Shown here: positions 30,087-35,403 of the stretch, piece after piece
Layout: each line of letters starts with the position of its first letter
How positions within the stretch are numbered: position 1 is the stretch's first letter
Assembly (NCBI GenBank): GCA_035535315.1
Contig: DATLQD010000037.1
Span: forward strand, 1-35,403
Direction of reading: 5' to 3'
Length of the DNA: 35,403 nucleotides
From: DASQGA01 sp035535315
GTDB taxonomy: Bacteria; Actinomycetota; Thermoleophilia; Gaiellales; Gaiellaceae
Program-made: the position numbers and the translations under genes
The notes under the pieces: model-generated
Databases searched by the model: none
Seen by the model: only the letters and a program-made list of their open reading frames with translations
What the model was told of the DNA's origin: nothing

Positions 30087-30728
30087 CTAGGCCGAGAGCC
30101 GCTCGGCGGTTCCGTGCGCCTCGAGCGAGGCAGGCGCCACGCCGAGCTGCTCCGCTGCGAACCGACGCAGGAACTCGTGCATTCGCTCGGGCGTAATGTC
30201 CCCGGCCAGCGCCCTGAAGGCGAGCCCGTCGGCAAGACCCACGAGGCGTTCGGCAACCTCGTCCGCCGGCACGACCGGATGAAATGCCCCTGCTCGCTCG
30301 CCTTCCTCGATCACCTCGCGAAAGTAGCGGCGCCAGCGCAGACCGACCTTCTGGCTCTCAGGACGAAGGTCGGAAGCTCGAAGAACCCTGCTCACGAGCT
30401 CGATCCAGAGCAGGTATTGCTCTCTGAGCCACCCCGGGTAGGGAACGGTGACGTCGATCAGCAAGGCGAGCCTCGACACCGAATCGCCTTCTTCCTCGAG
30501 GGCCGTCTCGAGACGCCGATATGGAATTTCGTTCGCCCAGCGAAGCGCCGCCAGGAGGACGTCTTCCTTGGTCTTGAAGTAGTAGTGGACGGTTCCTGTC
30601 GAGACACCCGCACCGCGGGCGATGTCGGCGATCCGCGTCGCCTCGAATCCTCGCTCGGCCAGAGCGTGCCGCGCGGCCGCAAGAATGCTTTCTTCCCGTT
30701 CATCCCGGACGAGTCGCGGCGCCCTCAC
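30087..30728 (-). CDS. TetR/AcrR family transcriptional regulator (BetI-like)
   Basis: A 213-residue regulator with an N-terminal DNA-binding domain: EESILAAARHALAERGFEATRIADIARGAGVSTGTVHYYFKTKEDVLLAAL, with the helix-turn-helix at about residues 33-52. The helical ligand domain has LREQYLLWIELVSRVLRASDLRP and FREVIEEGERAGAFHPV, like BetI-type TetR_C_6 proteins and like the first TetR at 21138. The GTG at 30728 lies 17 bases from an imperfect palindrome in the promoter of the divergent ABC-transporter operon. It is therefore the likely repressor of itself and of the transporter, with the transported amine or a related molecule as inducer. Confidence 0.9.
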   Translation of the reverse strand: MRAPRLVRDEREESILAAARHALAERGFEATRIADIARGAGVSTGTVHYYFKTKEDVLLAALRWANEIPYRRLETALEEEGDSVSRLALLIDVTVPYPGWLREQYLLWIELVSRVLRASDLRPESQKVGLRWRRYFREVIEEGERAGAFHPVVPADEVAERLVGLADGLAFRALAGDITPERMHEFLRRFAAEQLGVAPASLEAHGTAERLSA

Positions 30729-30742
30729 GTCACAAACCTAAC

Positions 30743-30771
30743 TTGACTGACCTGTGCCAGTCCAATCTAAT
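30743..30771 (+). promoter_or_regulatory. Strong sigma-70-type promoter of the ABC operon with TetR operator
   Basis: TTGACT (30743-30748), 17 bases, then TCTAAT (30766-30771): both boxes are five of six to consensus. GACTG...CAGTC (30745-30762) is an imperfect 18-base palindrome spanning the -35 and spacer, well placed for repression. It starts with the same TTGACTGACC as the palindromic promoter at 21097. The binding-protein ATG is at 30809, after GGAGG. Confidence 0.7.
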
Positions 30772-30808
30772 TGACGCTTGAGTCAAACCTTTCCCTGGAG
30801 GTTGGAGC

Positions 30809-31963
30809 ATGCGCAGCGATCTTGACCGGATCCTCGAGAAGAAACTTGGCCGTGGGCAATTTCTGAAGCTCGCAGCGGCTGCCGGAGGAACCGGGATCCT
30901 CGCCGGGTGCGGAGCCTCTTCGGGAGAGAGCGACAACACCGATACTGGCGCAGCCGGAGCGACCGAGACCCGGCCGTCGATCGACCAGGAGAAGGGCGAC
31001 CTCAAGGTCTTCGAGTGGGCCGGGTACGAGCTGCCGACGTACATCGGCGTCAAGGCCTACGCGAAGAAGTACCCGAAGCCGAAGTACACCTTCCTGACGA
31101 GCGACGACCAGGCTCTTTCGAAGGTCAGGGCGGGATTCGAGCCTGAAGTCGTTCATCCCTGTATCGGCTACGTGCAGGACTGGGTCAACCTCGACGTCGT
31201 GGAGCCGTTCGACACCTCGCTCATGAAGAACGTCAAGGACCTGAACCCGGCGATGCTCGAGGGTGGTCAGGTCGACGGGAAGCAGTACTTCATCCCGGCC
31301 GACTGGGGTTTTTCTTCGCCGCTCTACCGATCCGACAAGGTCGACACGAGTGAAGACACCTGGGCGCTCTTCTACGACGAGAAGTACAAGGGAAAGATCT
31401 CCTGGTGGGACAGCCTCGAGAACCTCCTCGTGGCCGGCTACGTCAACGGCGTGGACGACCCGTGGAACATGGACGACGGCGAGCTGGAGGACATGAAGAA
31501 GTTCCTCATCTCGAAGAAGCACGTCGTCCGGAACTTCTGGGCCTCGCAGACCGACCTCGATGCGGACTTCAAGGCCGGGAACATCTGGATCGCCTACGCC
31601 TGGGCCGGCTCCTACGTCGCAGCGAAGGACGCTGGTCACGAGGTGACGTACATGGAGCCCAAGGAAGGGCGCCTGTCCTGGGTGTGCGGCTTCGTCCTGA
31701 TCAAGGACAGCCCCAACTACCACCATGCCCATGCGTACGTCGACGAGTGGTCGAGCAAGTTCTCGGCCGAGTGGATCGAGAAGAACTACGCCTACGGGCA
31801 CGCGAACACGACTGCCGATTTGAGCAAGCTCGACCCGGGCTTCGTCGAGGTCCTCCATCTGAGGGATCCCTCGGCCCTGCAGGAGCCCAAGGCGCACATG
31901 GATCGCTATATCGCGCGCCGCAAGGAGTACAACGCAGCCTGGGACGAGGTCAAAGCGGCCTAG
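30809..31963 (+). CDS. Polyamine-type ABC transporter substrate-binding lipoprotein (PotD/PotF-like)
   Basis: A 384-residue extracellular binding protein. The signal has GRGQFLKLAAAAGGTGILAGC with the lipobox LAGC and C34 as the lipid-bearing residue. The usual twin-arginine pair of such actinobacterial signals is reduced to one Arg (GRGQF), so Sec or a weak Tat signal are both possible. The mature part begins DLKVFEWAGYELPTYIGVKAYAKKYPKPKYTFLTSDDQALSKVRAG, the PotD/PotF fold (SBP_bac_8), with FIPADWGFSSPLYRSDKV and ISWWDSLENLLVAGYVNG. Its aromatic and acidic residues suit a cationic ligand, but the exact ligand is unknown. The ATG has GGAGG eight bases before. It is first in the operon with two permeases. 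Confidence 0.92.
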   Translation: MRSDLDRILEKKLGRGQFLKLAAAAGGTGILAGCGASSGESDNTDTGAAGATETRPSIDQEKGDLKVFEWAGYELPTYIGVKAYAKKYPKPKYTFLTSDDQALSKVRAGFEPEVVHPCIGYVQDWVNLDVVEPFDTSLMKNVKDLNPAMLEGGQVDGKQYFIPADWGFSSPLYRSDKVDTSEDTWALFYDEKYKGKISWWDSLENLLVAGYVNGVDDPWNMDDGELEDMKKFLISKKHVVRNFWASQTDLDADFKAGNIWIAYAWAGSYVAAKDAGHEVTYMEPKEGRLSWVCGFVLIKDSPNYHHAHAYVDEWSSKFSAEWIEKNYAYGHANTTADLSKLDPGFVEVLHLRDPSALQEPKAHMDRYIARRKEYNAAWDEVKAA

Positions 31964-31982
31964 GGGTAGGCCCGACCGCAGC

Positions 31983-32897
31983 GTGGCAGTAGACGCTCAG
32001 CCCGTCCCGCGTACCCGCAGCATCCGGCGCCCACGGTTCCGCGGCAAGAACGTGACAACGGCGGCGTTGATCGCGCCGCCGCTCCTCTGGCTCGTCGTCT
32101 TCTTCGCGATTCCAGTTGTCCTCGTCGGACTCCTCTCCGTCGGGGGAATAGTCCTCTTCCCGGGCGACGAGGTCTGGACCCTGTCGTCGTGGAAATCCTT
32201 CCTCGACCTCGACTCCGTCTACATGGGTCTCTTCTGGAAGTCGATCAAGATGTCGCTGATCGTCTCGGCGATCTGCGTCGTGATCGCCTACCCGATCGCG
32301 TATTTTCTGGCCCTGGGGACGAGCAAGCACAAGTACACGCTGCTCCTCCTCATCATCGTCCCGTTCTTCACGAGCTTCCTGCTCCGTGTCGCAGCCTGGA
32401 AGTTCATCCTCGGCGACCAAGGGCTCATCAACTCGTTCTTCTACTCGACCGGCCTTAGGGCGGACGAGCACCCGATCCCGCAGCTCCTCTATAGCCAGTT
32501 CACGGTCATGCTCGTACTCGGGTACGTGTGGATCCCGTTCGTGGCCCTGCCGATCTTCGTGTCCCTCGAGAACCTCGACCGGCGGCTCCTCGAGGCCGCC
32601 AGCGACCTCGGGGCCAGCCGCTGGCAGGCCTTCCGCCGCGTCACCCTCCCCCTCAGCCTCCCGGGGGTCGTAGCGGCGTTCGTCTTCATCTTCATCCCGA
32701 CGATCGGCGAGTATGTGACGCCGTCCCTCGTCGGCGGCAACAAAGGCTTTATGTTCGGAAACGCCATTCAGGACCTCTTCGGTCCGGGCTTCGACTGGAC
32801 CACCGGTGCGGTCCTGTCCATGTTCCTGTTCGGCGCCGTGCTCTTCTTCACGTTGATCTTCGCGCGCTTCCTCTCCATGCGACAGCTCTCGACATGA
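31983..32897 (+). CDS. ABC transporter permease, PotB type
   Basis: A 304-residue inner-membrane permease with about six helices, starting LIAPPLLWLVVFFAIPVVLVGLL. The EAA loop that contacts the ATPase is EAASDLGASRWQAFRRVTLPLSLPG. YVTPSLVGGNKGFMFGNAIQDLF is characteristic of PotB/PotH spermidine-putrescine permeases. The first 25 residues are basic and cytoplasmic. GTG 31983 follows the binding-protein stop by 19 bases. The stop overlaps the next permease start in an ATGA unit. Confidence 0.92.
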   Translation: MAVDAQPVPRTRSIRRPRFRGKNVTTAALIAPPLLWLVVFFAIPVVLVGLLSVGGIVLFPGDEVWTLSSWKSFLDLDSVYMGLFWKSIKMSLIVSAICVVIAYPIAYFLALGTSKHKYTLLLLIIVPFFTSFLLRVAAWKFILGDQGLINSFFYSTGLRADEHPIPQLLYSQFTVMLVLGYVWIPFVALPIFVSLENLDRRLLEAASDLGASRWQAFRRVTLPLSLPGVVAAFVFIFIPTIGEYVTPSLVGGNKGFMFGNAIQDLFGPGFDWTTGAVLSMFLFGAVLFFTLIFARFLSMRQLST

Positions 32898-33769
32898 GCG
32901 ACATCGCGGTCTCGAAGAACGGCCTTCGCAGCCTCAAGGTGTTCTTCGGGCTCCTTGTCGTCTTTCTCTACGCGCCCCTCCTCGTGCTCTTCGTGTTCTC
33001 GTTCAACGACGACTCGACGATTCGTTTCCCGCTCCAGGGCTTCACGACCCAGTGGTACCAGGACTTCCTTGCGAACCCCGAGCTGACGGGCTCCCTCCGG
33101 ACGAGCGCCATCATTGCCGCCATCGCCAGCACGATGGCCGTCCTGCTCGGGATCCTGGCCTCGCTTGTCCTCGTGCGCAGACGGTTCTTCGGGAAGTCCG
33201 GCGCGACGGCGTTTCTCCTCTCGCCGCTCGTGATCCCCTACGTCGTCTTCGGCATCGCCCTGCTCATCCTCTTCAAGACCGTCGACGTCTTCCTCGACCA
33301 GTGGATCGGGGTCACGATCGGGCTGTCCATCTGGACGGTGGCGATCGGCCACGTGGTGATCTTCCTCCCGTATGCAATCCTCGTGCTCGCGCCCCGCATC
33401 GAGCGGATCGACGAGCGCCTCGAGGAAGCCGCCCGCGACCTCGGGGCCACGGGGCTTCGCACGTTCAGGTCGATCACCCTGCCGCTGATCGTTCCTGCGG
33501 TCCTCTCTTCGTTCCTGATCTCGTTCACGTTCTCGTTCGACGAGTTCGCGGTGGCGAACTTCGTGGTCGGCGACAAGGTGACGTTCCCGATCTACCTCTA
33601 CTCACAGCTCCGGTTCCCGACGCTCCTGCCACAGGCGATTGCGGTAGCCGTCGTCGTCTTCGTCGCGTCCCTCGCGATCGTCATGGTCGCCGAGGTGGGG
33701 CGCCGCTTTCTCGAGCGGAAGCTCGACGTCGAGAGCGAAGGCTCGACGCTCGTTCCTGGCGCGGCCTAA
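32894..33769 (+). CDS. ABC transporter permease, PotC type
   Basis: A 291-residue inner-membrane permease with about six helices. It starts LKVFFGLLVVFLYAPLLVLFVFSFNDD, a motif of PotC/PotI proteins, with FTTQWYQDFLANPELTGSLRTSAIIA next. The EAA loop is EAARDLGATGLRTFRSITLPLIVPA, and SFTFSFDEFAVANFVVGDKVTFPIYLYSQLR is the conserved end of the fifth helix region. It pairs with the PotB-like permease to form the channel. ATG 32894 overlaps the upstream stop. The gene meets the convergent ATPase gene after 7 bases. Confidence 0.92.
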   Translation: MSDIAVSKNGLRSLKVFFGLLVVFLYAPLLVLFVFSFNDDSTIRFPLQGFTTQWYQDFLANPELTGSLRTSAIIAAIASTMAVLLGILASLVLVRRRFFGKSGATAFLLSPLVIPYVVFGIALLILFKTVDVFLDQWIGVTIGLSIWTVAIGHVVIFLPYAILVLAPRIERIDERLEEAARDLGATGLRTFRSITLPLIVPAVLSSFLISFTFSFDEFAVANFVVGDKVTFPIYLYSQLRFPTLLPQAIAVAVVVFVASLAIVMVAEVGRRFLERKLDVESEGSTLVPGAA

Positions 33770-33776
33770 ACCCAGC

Positions 33777-34892
33777 CTAGTCGGGGGCGGCGGCGGCGGC
33801 CGGCCCGGCGAGGACGGCTGCGTCCTCGGGCGGCCACGTCAACGTGACGCGCCGGCCGGCACCGAGATTCGCTGCGTTGTCGGCACTCATACAGTGACTA
33901 ACGATGCGGCCTGATTCGGTATCGACATGGAACTGCGTCAGCGACCCAAGGTAGACGAGCTCGGCGATCGTGCCGTCGATGCGGGAGCCCCCCTCCGGCG
34001 GGCGCCCGTTTGCGGGGTCAATGCGGATGCGCTCCGGACGGACGGCAACCTTGAGCTGGGCACCCGGCCGCGTCTCAGCGGTCTCCAGAACGGCAAGCCG
34101 CTCGCTGTCGCCGAGCCGCATGACCGCCACCCCCGCGTCAACAGCATCGACGCGGAAGTCGAGCTCATTCAGGGAGCCGACGAAGTCGGCGCAGAACGCG
34201 GTTGCCGGCCGCTCGTAGATCTCACGCGGGCTTCCGATCTGCTCGACGAGGCCGTCGTTCATGATCGCGATCCGGTCGCTCATCGAGAGCGCCTCTTCCT
34301 GGTCGTGGGTCACGTAGACGAACGTCGTCCCGAGCTCGTTCTGAATTCGCTTCAGCTCGAGCTGGAGCTGCTTGCGCAGCTTGACGTCGAGGGCACCGAG
34401 CGGCTCGTCGAGGAGGAGGGCGGCGGGACGATTGACGAGCGCGCGCGCCAGGGCTACACGCTGCTGCTGTCCACCCGAGAGTTGCGACGGGCGGCGCTTC
34501 TCGTACCCTTCGAGCTCGACCACTCGGAGCATCTCGTTCACTCTGGAGCGCTGCTCGTCCTTCCCGAGCTTCTTCAGCTTGAGACCGAAGGCGACGTTGT
34601 CGTAGATCGACATGTGGGGGAAGAGCGCGTAGTGCTGGAAGACCATGTTCACGTTCCGCCGGTTCGGCGGCACGTTCGTGACGTCGTCCCCTCGGAGCAA
34701 GATCGTGCCCTCGTCGGGCTCCTCGAAGCCCGCGATCATCCGGAGCGTGGTCGTCTTCCCGCAGCCCGAAGGACCCAGCATTGTGAAGAACTCGCCCTCA
34801 CGGATCTCGGTCGTCATCTCCTTGACGGCCTCGACGTTGCCGAACCGCTTACGAACTCGATCGAGCGTGATGGCGACGCCGTCCGCTGGCAT
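33777..34892 (-). CDS. ABC transporter ATP-binding protein, PotA type
   Basis: A 371-residue ATPase of the spermidine/putrescine class. Walker A is GPSGCGKTT (40-48), then the Q-loop region NMVFQHYALFPHMSIYDNVAFGLK, signature LSGGQQQRVALARAL, Walker B ALLLDEPLGALD and the switch His in VYVTHDQEEA. The last 120 residues are the TOBE-type regulatory domain (AVRPERIRIDP, LVYLGSLTQFHVDTESG). It must energise the permeases encoded at 31983-33769 but lies on the opposite strand, convergent to them. ATG 34892 is preceded at six bases by TAGACT, which shares bases with the hisC-like stop, so it has its own probable leaderless promoter. Confidence 0.94.
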   Translation of the reverse strand: MPADGVAITLDRVRKRFGNVEAVKEMTTEIREGEFFTMLGPSGCGKTTTLRMIAGFEEPDEGTILLRGDDVTNVPPNRRNVNMVFQHYALFPHMSIYDNVAFGLKLKKLGKDEQRSRVNEMLRVVELEGYEKRRPSQLSGGQQQRVALARALVNRPAALLLDEPLGALDVKLRKQLQLELKRIQNELGTTFVYVTHDQEEALSMSDRIAIMNDGLVEQIGSPREIYERPATAFCADFVGSLNELDFRVDAVDAGVAVMRLGDSERLAVLETAETRPGAQLKVAVRPERIRIDPANGRPPEGGSRIDGTIAELVYLGSLTQFHVDTESGRIVSHCMSADNAANLGAGRRVTLTWPPEDAAVLAGPAAAAAPD

Positions 34893-34904
34893 CGTCCGAG
34901 TCTA
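34890..34904 (-). promoter_or_regulatory. Probable leaderless -10 box of the PotA-type gene
   Basis: On the minus strand TAGACT (34904-34899) is followed by six bases and ATG 34892. Its TAG is also the stop codon of the upstream aminotransferase gene. No ribosome binding site is seen. Confidence 0.45.
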
Positions 34905-35403
34905 ACCCACGGCGTTTCCAGCGAAAAGGCTGCTCCGGACGGCGATCAGCTCGTGGGCGGCCTTCTCCATCAGCGGCAGTGGGGCCACCGTGATGCGGAC
35001 CGCGCCCGCCATGCCGAACTCGCTGCCGGCGCGGATCAAAAAGCCGCGGGAGGCCAGTCCGTCTGTGAGCGCGACGTCGTCAACTCCGACCCGGGCGAGC
35101 ACGAAGTTCGCCTGCGATGGGTGAACGTCGATGTCGGCAGCCTCGAGGAGGCGGGTCAGAAGTTCGCGTGATTCGGCCGCCTGGAGCCTGCGCTCCTCGA
35201 CGGTCTCGGGGCTCTGCAGGCTCGCGGTGCCCGCAGCAAGGGCCGCCCGGTTGACGTTGAAGGGCTCCTGCACAACATCCAGATACGACGCAAGCGGCTC
35301 CGACACGACCGCATAGCCCAGCCGCAGTCCCGCAAGGCCGAAGATCTTGGAGAAGGTCCGGAGGAGAATTACCGGCCGCCCCCCGGCCACGTCGTCTTCT
35401 CGC
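34902..35403 (-). CDS. hisC: Histidinol-phosphate aminotransferase-like enzyme, C-terminal part (runs off right edge)
   Basis: The last 166 residues of a fold-type I PLP aminotransferase. PVILLRTFSKIFGLAGLRLGYAV holds the PLP lysine in TFSK, followed by the phosphate-binding Arg of GLAGLRLGY, both in HisC order. Then come VQEPFNVNRAALAAG, HPSQANFVLARVG, LASRGFLIRAGSEFGMAGAVRITVA (with the substrate-carboxylate Arg in VRITV) and the final helix. HisC makes histidinol phosphate from imidazole-acetol phosphate and glutamate; close relatives act on aromatic amino acids, so the name is tentative without the N-terminus. The TAG stop ends 10 bases before the PotA-type ATG and is used as part of that gene's -10 box. 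Confidence 0.82.
   Translation of the reverse strand, partial: REDDVAGGRPVILLRTFSKIFGLAGLRLGYAVVSEPLASYLDVVQEPFNVNRAALAAGTASLQSPETVEERRLQAAESRELLTRLLEAADIDVHPSQANFVLARVGVDDVALTDGLASRGFLIRAGSEFGMAGAVRITVAPLPLMEKAAHELIAVRSSLFAGNAVG

Noticed and set aside
1..35403. Genome-wide reassignment of TGA to Trp or Cys
   Set aside because: Many genes here end with TGA at natural C-termini, often in coupled GTGA units, so TGA is a normal stop.
1..35403. tRNA, rRNA, CRISPR or insertion sequence
   Set aside because: No cloverleaf, rRNA-like stretch, regular repeat-spacer array or transposase motif was found in the gaps or frames.

Overview
The window is GC-rich bacterial chromosome with tightly packed genes on both strands, frequent GTG and TTG starts and many 4-base stop/start overlaps. 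Several genes have a TANNNT box 6-8 bases before the start codon, the pattern of leaderless actinobacterial transcripts. These traits, the gene content and the cyclase/beta-propeller/solute-binding fusion suggest a deep-branching actinobacterium, perhaps Thermoleophilia or Gaiellales. The lineage is inference. I saw no tRNA, rRNA, CRISPR array or insertion sequence.

Layout. 1-5805 is mostly minus strand: the N-terminus of a dapB-like gene; a very long cyclase, membrane helix, beta-propeller and peptide-binding-protein gene split by an in-frame TGA; a glyoxalase-type VOC gene whose 3' end is repeated in degraded form on both sides of the cyclase locus; then a coupled GNAT acetyltransferase and EamA transporter. 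5893-11707 is plus strand: purL (conserved N-terminus but no usual start codon), purF, then a coupled SDR, amidohydrolase and Rieske ferredoxin. A single-domain response regulator (minus) and an MFS exporter (plus) follow.

13287-13997 (minus) is the highlight. It is a CTP-synthase C-terminal-like amidotransferase-fold gene in which TGA stands exactly at the nucleophilic cysteine. A stem-loop starting 11 bases later fits the bacterial SECIS consensus. I read it as a selenoprotein.

14018-18635 carries a lipoprotein and an acyl-CoA dehydrogenase, NDP-forming acyl-CoA synthetase and dienoyl-CoA-reductase-like SDR operon. 18691-21755 holds a cupin, a 32-residue membrane peptide, a Rieske oxygenase with a second cupin, and a divergent TetR regulator with a perfect 18-base palindrome at its promoter. 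21724-26541 (minus) is a coupled catabolic operon: thioesterase, trimethylamine-dehydrogenase-like flavoprotein, M20 hydrolase, acyl-CoA dehydrogenase. 26567-29087 (plus) encodes a D-2-hydroxyacid dehydrogenase, an enoyl-CoA-reductase-like SDR and a MOSC protein. After an enoyl-CoA hydratase and a second TetR regulator comes a polyamine-type ABC transporter (binding protein and two permeases on plus, ATPase convergent on minus). The window ends inside a hisC-like aminotransferase.

Together the accessory genes look like acyl-CoA and amine or carboxylate catabolism under TetR control, set among housekeeping purine, lysine and histidine-type genes.
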